Positions 17,915 through 26,861 of a stretch of DNA of 64,000 nt are shown here, piece after piece. Numbering within the stretch: the stretch's first letter is position 1; each line of letters starts with the position of its first letter. The stretch is from Bog-756 sp963725275 (GTDB lineage: Bacteria > Actinomycetota > Acidimicrobiia > Acidimicrobiales > RAAP-2). The notes beneath the pieces are model-generated. The model was not told the origin of the DNA. It worked only from the letters and a program-made list of their open reading frames with translations, and made no database searches. The translations under genes and the position numbers were made by a program. The stretch is taken from assembly GCA_963725275.1 (NCBI GenBank), contig CAVRXS010000006.1, forward strand, positions 571,109 to 635,108. The letters run 5' to 3'.

Positions 17915-19399
17915 TTATAGGTGGAGCGGAGGGAACCGAGCGTCCATCCCGCGGCTGAGGGTGATATCGGAGTACGGCACCGCTGCCGCCCGGTAGGAGG
18001 TCAAGGGCCAGTAGTTGATGTAGATCTGCGGCACGCCCTGGGGAGTGAGCTCGGTCACATAATTGCCGTTGCCCCAGTCGACGAGCCAGTTGCCTCCCGG
18101 TAGCTTGTTCGCGCTCCCGCAGCAGTAGCTGTTGTGCAGATGCATTGGGTCCGTGACGTCCTCGACGATCGTCGCGGTGTGGGTGGCGGTGTCGATGGTG
18201 AATCGGAGCGCCCGTGTCGCCTTCCCGGTCTCCTGGGATGCGTTGTCGTGCACGGTGATCGAGCCATCGGCGAGACGGCGGGCGTCGTGCTGCCCGGAGA
18301 AGACCTGCGGGTAGGTGTTGCCGACGACCGACAGGCTCTGTGGGGTCGTGGTGCCCCCGAGCTTCCAGATGATGTTGCCGGTGGTCTTGTCGATGTCGTA
18401 GACCGCATCCAGGTCCCGGGCGCTCATGATGATCTGGTTACCGACCTCCTGGATGGAGTTCATGTGGATCGCATTGAGTCCCATGTTCGGCCAATAGACC
18501 ACGTCGTGCCAATTGGCGTTCTCCGTGGCCAGGTCTATGTGGGCAAGCGTGTCCCAGCTCCAGACCGCCTGTCCCTGCGGGTCGAGTTCGGTGATCACGT
18601 CGTCCACCACCGCAGCCGTGGAGGAAAGGCCCCACGAGGAGAGGTCCGTGGTCGAACTGACGTCCTTGATGGTGAGATAGTCCCCGTTGGGCAGGATCTG
18701 GAAATCATGGAGATCGAGCCCCTCCCCGGGGTTCCCAACGGTCGTCTCGACGGTGCCGTCGAGGTTGCGGATCGTGTACACGCCGCCGGTAAAGGCGTTT
18801 CCCGTCCACCATCCGATCTGGCCGGTCCCGTAGAAGGCGGCGTTGATCGGCGAACTGGTGTCCTGATACCACCAGACCGGCACGCCGTGGTTGTCGAAGG
18901 CGATCACGTAGTCGGAGGCCGGACTGCCTGAACCGTCCGTCGGTGCCACCAGATAGCCATGAGCCTGTGGGGTCCCGTCGATGGTCACCTTGTAGGTCGG
19001 GAAGTCGGCCGGAAGGCATCGGATGGTGTAGCTGTGCCCACCCTCGCTGACGTATACCGCCTGGTTCACCACGAGGCCGGCCTTCACAACAGCCGGTTGC
19101 CGGTAGGACTTGCCACCGATCGTGACTGTCCCGGTGCCGGTGGTGGCGATGGTGGTCGTAGCGGAGCCGGAACACCGGACCACGTAGTCGTAGACGGTCG
19201 ACTTGAACGACGGTGTCAACGCGGGAGTGGTCTTGATCGAGATCGGCGTGGTCGCTGCTGCCGGTGGCGAGGTCACGCCGACAGCGAGCGCAGCCAGCAG
19301 CACCGGTACCAGGCTGAGCCACCGGACCAGTCGCAACGTCCGGCCGGAGGTCTTCCCGAAACCCACGGGCAATGGAGCCGTCGCCGGCGCTGGGAACAC
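17915..19399 (-). CDS. Secreted arylsulfotransferase-family beta-propeller (ASST)
   Basis: A 494-residue exported protein. The signal peptide covers residues 1-48 (hydrophobic LSLVPVLLAALAVGV, then AAA). It has the ASST propeller motifs: HGYLVAPTDG, FDNHGVPVWWYQ, LDLHDFQILPNGDYLTI near residue 230, NAIHMNSI and QHDARRLADGSITVHDN near 380. Conserved histidines in DLHDF and HMN correspond to those that take part in PAPS-independent sulfate transfer in bacterial ASST. The C-terminus has CCGSANKLPGGNWLVDWGNG. The start is 12 bp after the stop of the repeat protein gene at 19412, suggesting one transcript. Confidence 0.85.
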   Translation of the reverse strand: MFPAPATAPLPVGFGKTSGRTLRLVRWLSLVPVLLAALAVGVTSPPAAATTPISIKTTPALTPSFKSTVYDYVVRCSGSATTTIATTGTGTVTIGGKSYRQPAVVKAGLVVNQAVYVSEGGHSYTIRCLPADFPTYKVTIDGTPQAHGYLVAPTDGSGSPASDYVIAFDNHGVPVWWYQDTSSPINAAFYGTGQIGWWTGNAFTGGVYTIRNLDGTVETTVGNPGEGLDLHDFQILPNGDYLTIKDVSSTTDLSSWGLSSTAAVVDDVITELDPQGQAVWSWDTLAHIDLATENANWHDVVYWPNMGLNAIHMNSIQEVGNQIIMSARDLDAVYDIDKTTGNIIWKLGGTTTPQSLSVVGNTYPQVFSGQHDARRLADGSITVHDNASQETGKATRALRFTIDTATHTATIVEDVTDPMHLHNSYCCGSANKLPGGNWLVDWGNGNYVTELTPQGVPQIYINYWPLTSYRAAAVPYSDITLSRGMDARFPPLHL

Positions 19400-19411
19400 G
19401 GTCCGAATGTC

Positions 19412-21295
19412 TCAGACCTTGGCGGTGGTGGACGGCGCCAGGCTCACTGCACCCTCCGGCCCTTGGCAGAAGTCGATCGAGACCGGGTCGCCCTTTCTCG
19501 TGTACGTCGAGGTCCCGCCGGTGACCACGCCCGAGAGCTCGTGCTCCGTCAAAAAGGCGGCGCAGGTTCCCCTGCCCGGCGACGAGGAGCTCCACCGCCC
19601 GGTCGTGGTCCCGCCGCTCGTCTTCCACGTGAAGGTCCCACCTGAAGTCAGCACCGCCCCCGAGCCGCTAGCGGACCCGTTGGTGGCCGACGTCGGCGTG
19701 CACGAGCTCAGGGTGACGGTCGCCGAGGCCCTCCCGCCGAGCTTGGCGCAGGTCACTTTCGGCGTCGCGTAGGTGACGGTGAAGTTCGCGGTTGCCGAAG
19801 ACCACGCGTACGTGGGGTCACCGACGTAGGTCGCCACGACGGTGTCTGCGCCCACCGGTGCCTCCGTCGAGGTGCAGGATCCCGTGCCGTTCACCAACGT
19901 GGCGGAGCAGAGCTCGGTCGATCCGATCGCAAAGCTCACCCCTCCGGTCGGGGTGCCCGGTCCAGACGCAGGGGTCACCGATGCTGCGAACGTGATGCGG
20001 TGTTTGACGATCGCGGAGGACGGGGTCACCGACGGATCGACAGTCGCGGCAGTCGTGCCGCCGCTGGCCATCTCGACCAGCGCCGCCTCGCTGTCGTCGC
20101 CCGTGTTCCCCGGCATGTCGTTCCAGCCGGCCATCACACAACTGCTCGCCTCGACGCAGGACAGACCCTCGGGGAAGTTCGACGCACTTCCCTCCTGTGG
20201 GCTCGGGACGACACTGACGTTCGTTCCGTCCCAGGTGACGACCAGAGTCTGGGCGGTATTGCTCGCGTAGTGGAGACTGCCGGAGTCGGAGAAGGCACCC
20301 ACCGCCTGGCATTGGTCGACGCCCGTGCACGAGACCCCCGTCAAGAAGTTCGTCACGTCGCCCGGGTCGGGGCTGGTGGCGGCTGTCCAGCTCGTCCCGT
20401 CCCAACTCTCGACGAGTGTCTGCTGGTCACTCAGCGTACCGGCGTGCGGGCTCCCCGTGCCCACGGTCAGGCAGCTCGCCGAGCTCGCGCAGGATACGGC
20501 GGACAGCGTGTTGTCCGCGCCGGCCGGGTCGGGGCTCGTGACGACGGTCCAGTTGGTTCCGTCCCAGGACTCGATCAGTGTCTTCCACACGCCGGTCGAG
20601 CTGTACGAGGATCCGACCGCGACGCAGTCGGTCGCGTCGGGACAGGACACCCCGGTAAGCGTGTTGTCGCCGCTGCCCACGTCGGGGCTCGTGGCGGCGG
20701 TCCAGTTGGTGCCGTCCCAGGACTCGATCAGGGTCCGCCACACCCCCGTCGAGCTGTACGAGGAGCCCACCGCCGTGCACTCCGTCGGATCGGAGCACGA
20801 CACCCCGGTGAGCAGGTTGTCCCCAGTGCCCACGTCAGGGCTCGTTGCGATCGACCAGCTGGTGCCGTCCCAGGTCTCGACGAGGGTCTGGGTCAGTGAG
20901 GGCGTGGAGTAGTCGAAGCCCACAGCAACGCAGTCGGTCGCGTCGGAGCACGACACCCCGTTGAGGTAGTTGTCGCCACTGCCCGAATCGGGGCTGGTCA
21001 TGAGGGACCATTGGGCCCCGTTCCACTCCTCGATGAGCGTGGCGAACACGTGTGAGGTGTTCTCGGCGGCGCCGACCGCGATGCACTGGGTCCAGGTGGT
21101 GCAGGACACGTCGTTGAGGACGTACTGGATACCTCCCGGGTTGGGGGTTGGCACGATCGTCCACGGGGAGGGCGACGCCGCGCCGGAAGGAACCGGCGAT
21201 CCGAGCAGCGACGCTCCGCCGGCGAGGAGCCCGACCAGTGCCACCAGCGCAGTTGAGAGGCGCGTGACGCGGCGCCGACGGAGATGCGACGACAC
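19412..21295 (-). CDS. Secreted repeat protein with Cys-pair repeats and Ig-like domain
   Basis: An exported protein of about 627 residues. GTG 21295 is preferred because GGGAGGA precedes it; the frame extends to 21358 with weaker starts. A signal peptide lies at residues 1-40 (LVALVGLLAGGASLLG). About seven tandem units of roughly 45 residues follow, each with a VSCSDATDCVAVG-like core and a TLIESWDGTNWT strand. Each holds a cysteine pair, so a disulfide per blade is likely and a beta-propeller probable. After these comes an Ig-like Big_3-type domain (ASVTPASGPGTPTGGVSF) and a C-terminal beta domain with further cysteines. It probably binds surfaces or polysaccharide; function is unproven. 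Confidence 0.75.
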   Translation of the reverse strand: MSSHLRRRRVTRLSTALVALVGLLAGGASLLGSPVPSGAASPSPWTIVPTPNPGGIQYVLNDVSCTTWTQCIAVGAAENTSHVFATLIEEWNGAQWSLMTSPDSGSGDNYLNGVSCSDATDCVAVGFDYSTPSLTQTLVETWDGTSWSIATSPDVGTGDNLLTGVSCSDPTECTAVGSSYSSTGVWRTLIESWDGTNWTAATSPDVGSGDNTLTGVSCPDATDCVAVGSSYSSTGVWKTLIESWDGTNWTVVTSPDPAGADNTLSAVSCASSASCLTVGTGSPHAGTLSDQQTLVESWDGTSWTAATSPDPGDVTNFLTGVSCTGVDQCQAVGAFSDSGSLHYASNTAQTLVVTWDGTNVSVVPSPQEGSASNFPEGLSCVEASSCVMAGWNDMPGNTGDDSEAALVEMASGGTTAATVDPSVTPSSAIVKHRITFAASVTPASGPGTPTGGVSFAIGSTELCSATLVNGTGSCTSTEAPVGADTVVATYVGDPTYAWSSATANFTVTYATPKVTCAKLGGRASATVTLSSCTPTSATNGSASGSGAVLTSGGTFTWKTSGGTTTGRWSSSSPGRGTCAAFLTEHELSGVVTGGTSTYTRKGDPVSIDFCQGPEGAVSLAPSTTAKV

Positions 21296-21546
21296 CCATC
21301 CTCCCGCGATCCGATTGCGTTTCACCCCTCCGTACCCCCTCACAGAAACGAACGGCAAACCAGGAATCGAACGCCAACCCTCTCACACCCGAGGTGGACT
21401 TGTCACCTGCGCGCACCGCGATTTTTCGCGGTTCAGACGCGGTTCCGGTGCACACGCAGTCCTCGGTCGGACTTGCTACGGTTGCGCTCGACGGTGGCGG
21501 GATTGCCGCCAGATGGGTTAGTTTGAACCCCGAAGGGGGGCAGCTG

Positions 21547-23046
21547 ATGATGAGGAATCCGCGATCCGTCCGCGCAGCAGCGGCTGCGGCAGCCGTGCTC
21601 GTCGGGGCAGCGACATGTGGGGCCTCTCTGGTGAGCCCGGGTGTCGCGGGCGCAGCAGGCAAGGCGTCGAGCACGGGGGCAGCCCGACCACGTTCAGTGG
21701 CTGTACCGTCGCGGAACACGGTCGCCGCGACGGCGGCCACACTTCCCGACGGCACGCCGACGGGAATCCACAAGATCAAGCACGTGATCGTGATCATGCA
21801 GGAGAACCGGTCGTTCGACGACTACTTCGGGACCTTCCCCGGAGCAGACGGCATCCCGGCGGCCAACGGTCAGTTCACGGTCTGCGTTCCCGATCCGGTG
21901 ACCAAGGGCTGCGACAAGCCGTACAACAACCCTGCGGACGGCGACCTCGGGGGCTGCCACGGCGACTCCTGCATCCCGGTCGTCGAGGACGGGGGCAAGA
22001 TGGACGGATTCGTCGCCTCCGCCGAGCAGTTCGTGTACCCGACAGACGTCATGGGCTACGAGGACGCGAGGGAGATCCCCAACTACTGGGCCTACGCCGA
22101 GCACTACGCGCTCGACGACCACTTCTTCACGGCCTCGTTGGGGTGGAGCCTGCCCCAGCACCTGTACATGGTGTCGGGCTGGTCGGCGAGCTGCTCGACG
22201 GCGCAGGCCTCGAGCTGCGTCAACAACATCATCGGGCCCTCCTCGCCGGCCCAGGAGGGGACAGCGGTCGGGCAGGCGCTCGCCACCGGCACGTCGAGCG
22301 TCCACTCCTCATGGACCGACATCACCGATCTCCTCTTCAAGCACCACGTGACCTGGCGGTACTACATCGAGACCGGCTCCCAGGTCGACTGCATCGACGG
22401 GACGCAATGCGCTAAGGCGGCGGCCTACAAGACGCCCGGCATCTGGGACCCGCTGCCGATCTTCTCGGACGTCCAGGCGAACAATCAGATCTCGAACGTG
22501 GTATCTCAGAATCAGTACTTCGCGGCCGCCTCGAAAGGGACCCTGCCGACCGTCTCCTGGATCGAACCCAGCGGGCCCAACTCCGAGCACCCCCAGCTCG
22601 GGGGGATCCACGAGGGGCAGGCCTACGTGACCAATATCATCAACGCCGCCGAGAGCGGGCCCGAGTGGGACTCCACCGCGATCTTCCTCACCTGGGACGA
22701 GTGGGGGGGCTTCTACGACCAGGTATTGCCCCCCACGGTCGACGGGAACGGCTACGGAATCCGAGTCCCGAGCCTCATCATCAGCCCCTACGCGAAGAAG
22801 GGGTACATCGACCATCAGACGCTGAGCGATGACGCCTATCTCAAGTTCATCGAGGACGACTTCCTCGGAGGGGCCCGCATCGATCCGGCGACCGATGGTC
22901 GGCCCGACCCCCGTCCGGACGTGCGGGAGAACGAGTCCATCCTCGGCAACGTCGCTGACGACTTCAACTTCAACCAGACGCCCAGCGCGCCGTTGATCCT
23001 GCCCCTCAACCCGGCTCCGGGCCCGGCCTCGACGCCCGGAGGGTGA
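21547..23046 (+). CDS. Secreted phosphoesterase (PF04185, acid phosphatase/phospholipase C-like), copy 1
   Basis: A 499-residue exported hydrolase of the alkaline-phosphatase superfamily. A signal peptide covers residues 1-35 (AAAAAAAVLVGAATCGAS). The core begins VIVIMQENRSFDDYFGTFPG near residue 82, the E-N-R-S-F signature of phosphatidylcholine-type phospholipase C and AcpA proteins. TVSWIEPSGPN and LTWDEWGGFYDQV carry the later metal-site acidic residues. The start follows GAAGGGGGG. Copy 2 at 24367 shares the upstream box, signal peptide and an identical 3' tract. Phosphate or phospholipid scavenging outside the cell is likely. Confidence 0.88.
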   Translation: MMRNPRSVRAAAAAAAVLVGAATCGASLVSPGVAGAAGKASSTGAARPRSVAVPSRNTVAATAATLPDGTPTGIHKIKHVIVIMQENRSFDDYFGTFPGADGIPAANGQFTVCVPDPVTKGCDKPYNNPADGDLGGCHGDSCIPVVEDGGKMDGFVASAEQFVYPTDVMGYEDAREIPNYWAYAEHYALDDHFFTASLGWSLPQHLYMVSGWSASCSTAQASSCVNNIIGPSSPAQEGTAVGQALATGTSSVHSSWTDITDLLFKHHVTWRYYIETGSQVDCIDGTQCAKAAAYKTPGIWDPLPIFSDVQANNQISNVVSQNQYFAAASKGTLPTVSWIEPSGPNSEHPQLGGIHEGQAYVTNIINAAESGPEWDSTAIFLTWDEWGGFYDQVLPPTVDGNGYGIRVPSLIISPYAKKGYIDHQTLSDDAYLKFIEDDFLGGARIDPATDGRPDPRPDVRENESILGNVADDFNFNQTPSAPLILPLNPAPGPASTPGG

Positions 23047-23058
23047 CGGCTCAGCCGT
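22816..23058 (+). repeat. 3' tract of phosphoesterase copy 1, near-identical to 25672-25914
   Basis: By eye, 243 bp here match 25672-25914 with one difference (C at 23033, A at 25889). The match covers the last 77 codons and 12 bp beyond the stop codon. The middle parts of the two genes differ far more, so this is a recent duplication boundary or gene-conversion tract. Confidence 0.85.
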
Positions 23059-23060
23059 CA
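23044..23060 (+). terminator. Short hairpin over the phosphoesterase copy 1 stop codon
   Basis: TGACGGC-TCA-GCCGTCA is a perfect 7-bp stem with a 3-nt loop that overlaps the stop codon. The same structure, shortened to 5 bp, follows copy 2 at 25901-25914. It may stabilise the mRNA end or act as a weak terminator; there is no T tract. Confidence 0.35.
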
Positions 23061-23117
23061 GCCTCCGATGCGACTCGACCGACCAAGCGCATTGAACGAA
23101 ACAGGGTAGGGCGCAAG

Positions 23118-24287
23118 ATGCGTGGTCGGAGCAGCCGGATCATCGCGGCGATGAGTCTGACAGGCGTTCTCTCTCTCGGTGGGGCCACCCTCGGGGCGGA
23201 ACAGCCTGCCGGGGCCGGCACCGTTACTGCCACCGCCATCACCGCCGGGGGGTACGACACCTGCGCGGTGCTCAGCACCGAGAACGTCAAGTGCTGGGGG
23301 CAGAACGCATACGGCGCGCTCGGCAACGGGTCCACCACCAGCTCGGACGTCCCTGTGGCCGTCAAGGGCCTGAGTGGGGTGAACGCCATCGCCGCCGGCG
23401 AGTACCACCACACCTGCGCGCAACTCAACACGGGAACGGTCGAGTGCTGGGGGTGGAACGTATGGGGCCAGCTCGGCAACGGCACCACGACCGATTCGTC
23501 GGTCCCGGTGGCCGTCACGGGTCTGAGTGGGGTGACCGCAATCGCTGCCGGGAATGGCCACAGCTGTGCGCTGCTCAGCACCGAGACGGTTATGTGCTGG
23601 GGGCTCAACTCCAACGAGCAGCTCGGCAACGTCAGCGTGACGAACTCTTCGGTCCCGGTGGCCGTCGCGGGAAAACTGGACGGGGTAACCGCTGTCTCCG
23701 CCGGGAGTTTCGACAACTGTGAACTGCTCAGCACCGAGACGGTTGCGTGCTGGGGGGATGGCTCCTTTGGCGACCTGGGCGGCGGGAACGGCACCTCGAC
23801 CGACGCTCCGGTCCCGGTGGCCGTCAAGGACCTGAGTGGGGTGACTGCTATCGCTGCCGGGGGGTACGACGTCTGCGGGTTGCTCACCAACGGAAGGGTC
23901 AAGTGCTGGGGGGACAACCGATACGGCGCCCTGGGCAATGGGTACACCGGCGGCTATACGACCCCGGTTGGCGTCAAGGACCTGGGTGGGGTGACTGCGG
24001 TCGCCACCGGATATGAGCACGCCTGTGCACTGCTCACCACGAGGAACGTCAAGTGCTGGGGGGACAACAGCAACGGTCAGTTGGGCAACGGGACCACCAC
24101 CAACTCGGATGTCCCGGTGGCCGTCAAGGGGCTGAGTGGGGTGACTGCAATCTCGGCGGGGTATCTGCACACCTGTGCACTCCTCGACACGGGGACGGTC
24201 AAGTGCTGGGGGTGGAACGCAGACGGCCAACTCGGCAACGGCACCGGGACCGATTCTTCGGTCCCGGTGGCCGTCAAGGGCCTGTAA
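23118..24287 (+). CDS. Secreted RCC1-repeat protein, seven blades
   Basis: A 389-residue exported protein. The start ATG 23118 follows AGGGTAGGG; a GTG at 23043 in the same frame overlaps the previous stop but has no advantage. The signal peptide is residues 1-34 (IIAAMSLTGVLSLGGATLGA). It then consists almost entirely of seven RCC1-type units of about 50 residues, each containing VTAIAAG, a TCALL-like cysteine, and a VKCWGDN-like cysteine, then GQLGNGTTT. Seven units would close a full propeller with one disulfide per blade. It lies between two paralogous phosphoesterases. Bacterial RCC1 propellers are mostly uncharacterised; a binding or scaffold role is a guess. Confidence 0.85.
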   Translation: MRGRSSRIIAAMSLTGVLSLGGATLGAEQPAGAGTVTATAITAGGYDTCAVLSTENVKCWGQNAYGALGNGSTTSSDVPVAVKGLSGVNAIAAGEYHHTCAQLNTGTVECWGWNVWGQLGNGTTTDSSVPVAVTGLSGVTAIAAGNGHSCALLSTETVMCWGLNSNEQLGNVSVTNSSVPVAVAGKLDGVTAVSAGSFDNCELLSTETVACWGDGSFGDLGGGNGTSTDAPVPVAVKDLSGVTAIAAGGYDVCGLLTNGRVKCWGDNRYGALGNGYTGGYTTPVGVKDLGGVTAVATGYEHACALLTTRNVKCWGDNSNGQLGNGTTTNSDVPVAVKGLSGVTAISAGYLHTCALLDTGTVKCWGWNADGQLGNGTGTDSSVPVAVKGL

Positions 24288-24309
24288 CGGTCACTCGGAG
24301 GCTGACCGT
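24287..24309 (+). terminator. Hairpin after the RCC1-repeat gene
   Basis: ACGGTCA and TGACCGT form a 7-bp stem with a 9-nt loop starting at the last base of the TAA stop. GTTT follows shortly after. It is plausible as a weak terminator separating the RCC1 gene from phosphoesterase copy 2. Confidence 0.4.
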
Positions 24310-24366
24310 GGTTTCGGCGCCGTCCGGGGATGGCATTACATTTGAACTCCGAGGGGGAAACTGGTC

Positions 24367-25902
24367 ATGAGGAACTCGCGATCCGTCCGCGCAGCAGCGG
24401 CTGCGGCAGCCGTGCTCGTCGGGGCAGCGACATGCGGGGCCGCCACGCTGGCGAGCTCAGGCGTTGCGGCCGCAGCAGGCAAGGCGCCGAGCACTCGGGC
24501 GGCCCGAGCACGTTCCGTGGTGGTACCGTCTCGGAACGCGGTCGCCGAGACCTCGGCCACACTCCCCGACGGCACGCCGACGGCCATCCACAAGATCAAG
24601 CATGTGATCGTGATCATGCAGGAGAACCGGTCGTTCGACGACTATTTCGGGACCTTCCCCGGAGCAGAGGGCATCCCGGCGGCCAACGGTCAGTTCACGG
24701 TCTGTGTTCCCGATCCGGTGACCGAGGGCTGCGACAAGCCGTACAACAATCCTTCGACCACCGACGTCGGGGGCTGTCACTCCTACCCCTGCGCCGAGGC
24801 CGTCCTCGACGGCGGCAAGATGGACGGGTTCGTCGCCTCCGCCGAGCAGTTCGGGTACCCGACCGACGTCATGGGCTACGAGGACGCGAGGGAGATCCCC
24901 AACTACTGGGCCTACGCCGAGCACTACACGCTCGACGACCACTTCTTCGCGTCCTCGTTGAGTTGGAGCCTGCCCCAGCACCTGTACCTGGTCTCGGGCT
25001 GGTCGGCCCTCTGCTCGACGACGCAGGCCTCGAGCTGCGTCAACAACATCGACGGGCCCTACGCGCCAGCTGGAGAGCAGAAAGGGGTCAGCCAGGCACT
25101 CGCCACCGGCACGTCGGACATCCACTCTTCATGGACGGACATCACCGATCTCCTCTACACGCACCACGTGACCTGGCGGTACTACATCGAGAACGGCACC
25201 AAGGTCGACTGCTTCGACGGGGACCTGGCCACCTGCCCTCCCAAAGCTTCGGACTACCAGACGCCCGGCATCTGGGACCCGCTGCCGATCTTCTCGGACG
25301 TCCAGGCGAACAACCAGATCTCGAATGTCACACCGCTCGGCTCGTACTTGGCGGCCGCCAAGAACGGGACCCTGCCCACCGTCTCCTGGATCGAACCCAG
25401 CGTGCCCAACTCCGAGCACCCCGAACTCGGGGCACCGGGTCAGGCCACCAATCTCGGTGGGATCCACGAGGGGCAGGCCTACGTGACCAAACTGATCAAC
25501 GCCGCCGAGAGCGGGCCCGAGTGGGACTCGACCGCCATCTTCCTCACCTGGGACGAGTGGGGGGGCTTCTACGACAACGTCGTGCCCCCCACGGTCGACG
25601 GGAACGGCTACGGCCTGCGCGTCCCGAGCCTCATCATCAGCCCCTACGCGAAGAAGGGGCACATCGACCACCAGACGCTGAGCGATGACGCCTATCTCAA
25701 GTTCATCGAGGACGACTTCCTCGGAGGGGCCCGCATCGATCCGGCGACCGATGGTCGGCCCGACCCCCGTCCGGACGTGCGGGAGAACGAGTCCATCCTC
25801 GGCAACGTCGCTGACGACTTCAACTTCAACCAGACGCCCAGCGCGCCGTTGATCCTGCCCCTCAACCCGGCTCCGGGCCCGGCCTCGAAGCCCGGAGGGT
25901 GA
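24367..25902 (+). CDS. Secreted phosphoesterase (PF04185), copy 2
   Basis: A 511-residue paralogue of the gene at 21547, arranged in the same direction. It shares the TTTGAACTCCGAGGGGG-type box before the ATG, an almost identical signal-peptide coding stretch, VIVIMQENRSFDDYFGTFPG, WIEPSVPN and LTWDEWGGFYDNV. It differs in surface loops: a Cys-containing GGCHSYPCAEAVLDGG region, an insertion with CFDGDLATCPPKASDY, and an added GAPGQATNLGG segment. The last 77 codons are identical in DNA to copy 1 except for one base. The two copies may have diverged in substrate while the C-terminus was homogenised. Confidence 0.88.
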   Translation: MRNSRSVRAAAAAAAVLVGAATCGAATLASSGVAAAAGKAPSTRAARARSVVVPSRNAVAETSATLPDGTPTAIHKIKHVIVIMQENRSFDDYFGTFPGAEGIPAANGQFTVCVPDPVTEGCDKPYNNPSTTDVGGCHSYPCAEAVLDGGKMDGFVASAEQFGYPTDVMGYEDAREIPNYWAYAEHYTLDDHFFASSLSWSLPQHLYLVSGWSALCSTTQASSCVNNIDGPYAPAGEQKGVSQALATGTSDIHSSWTDITDLLYTHHVTWRYYIENGTKVDCFDGDLATCPPKASDYQTPGIWDPLPIFSDVQANNQISNVTPLGSYLAAAKNGTLPTVSWIEPSVPNSEHPELGAPGQATNLGGIHEGQAYVTKLINAAESGPEWDSTAIFLTWDEWGGFYDNVVPPTVDGNGYGLRVPSLIISPYAKKGHIDHQTLSDDAYLKFIEDDFLGGARIDPATDGRPDPRPDVRENESILGNVADDFNFNQTPSAPLILPLNPAPGPASKPGG

Positions 25903-25914
25903 CGGCTCAGCCGT
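25672..25914 (+). repeat. 3' tract of phosphoesterase copy 2, near-identical to 22816-23058
   Basis: Partner of the tract in copy 1. Its end runs past the phosphoesterase stop and covers the stop codon and last two codons of the convergent lipoprotein gene (stop at 25907-25909), so the copying event shaped that neighbour's end too. Confidence 0.85.
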
Positions 25915-26680
25915 TGGCGTCCGGCACCGTCGGCGGGGTCGCGTCGAGCGGTGTCGTCGGTAACTTGGCGAGCGCGTCGACCACGAATGACTGCAGCTCG
26001 CCCATGTCCACGGTCCCGGACTCGGTGAGGGCGACGCCCACGACGTAGTTGCCCTTCTGCGCTATCACGATGCCCTGGTGGACGGTCTGCAGGTCGGAGG
26101 TGATCGTGGCCGCATATGCGGCGCTCTGTGCGCCTTCGGTGGGCGCGGCAACCGGGTGCATGGTGCCGGAGGCCTCCCGTCCGTCGAGCGCGGTCGAGAA
26201 GGTCGACGAGTTGTTGTAGGTGATCCGGGTCACCGCGAATCCCGCCGCCGCTGAGTAGACAGAGGCGAGATCCTCGGTGAGCCCAGGAAGACCTCCGGGC
26301 ATGGTGAACGCGACGTGGGCATAGGAGAGCGCGACCAGAGAGTCGCCAGCCGGATTGGGGAACGCACTCACCGGAAAGGCCGAGTGGGCCCGATTGACCG
26401 CCCAGCCCTTCGGGAGATCGGACGTTTCCAGCAGCAGAGGGTGCACGCTCGCCGTCGCGGCCTTTTGCGCTTTCTGGAGCGCTTTGGTGGGGGGCCCGGT
26501 GGAGGCGGTGGTCGGCGGTGTCGTCGGGGCTGTCGTCGGCGGTGTGGTGGAAGTGGTCGGTGGGGTGGAGGCGGTCCGCGGCGTGGTGGAGGTGGTGCTC
26601 CCGGGCTGCGAGCTCGCCGACGAACAGCCGACGAAGCCCGCCCCTGCCGCCACAATCGCCAGGAGTCGCAGGCGCTTCAT
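25907..26680 (-). CDS. Lipoprotein of unknown function with Thr/Pro linker
   Basis: A 257-residue protein. The start MKRLRLL at 26680 follows GAGGGGAACGG. The lipobox is AGFVGC at residues 15-20, so it should be lipid-anchored outside the membrane. Residues 25-60 are a Thr/Pro-rich linker (repeats of TTPPTT). The soluble domain has LPKGWAVNRAHSAFP, VAFTMPGGLPGLTEDLASVY and QGIVIAQKGNYVVGVALTES, resembling actinobacterial PknH-sensor or LpqN-like domains in general shape only. It is convergent with phosphoesterase copy 2 with only 4 bp between stops. Confidence 0.78.
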   Translation of the reverse strand: MKRLRLLAIVAAGAGFVGCSSASSQPGSTTSTTPRTASTPPTTSTTPPTTAPTTPPTTASTGPPTKALQKAQKAATASVHPLLLETSDLPKGWAVNRAHSAFPVSAFPNPAGDSLVALSYAHVAFTMPGGLPGLTEDLASVYSAAAGFAVTRITYNNSSTFSTALDGREASGTMHPVAAPTEGAQSAAYAATITSDLQTVHQGIVIAQKGNYVVGVALTESGTVDMGELQSFVVDALAKLPTTPLDATPPTVPDANG

Positions 26681-26861
26681 CCGTTCCCCTCGTGACGATC
26701 CTGCCAGTGCAAAGCCCACCTCTTCTCACTCGATCCTATCGGGGACAGGCCTCAGATCGACGGCGGCCATCGCGCGCCGCCACAACACGACGGAGCGGAG
26801 CGTGCGACCGCCGGTTACGATCACCCGGCGGTCCGACCGGACCACGATCACCCGCGACGTG

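Noticed and set aside
14837..17920. A 1,027-codon plus-strand frame
   Set aside because: It is the +1 shadow of the DUF4349, sigma and membrane protein genes. The composition is Arg/Pro-rich with no domain.
20300..21130. Regularly spaced DNA repeats that might be CRISPR
   Set aside because: They are in frame with the 45-residue protein repeats of the secreted protein and have no unique spacers.
26450..26620. Repetitive GGTGG/GTCGG runs that look like a short array
   Set aside because: They encode the Thr/Pro-rich linker of the lipoprotein at 25907; there are no equal-length spacers, so not CRISPR.
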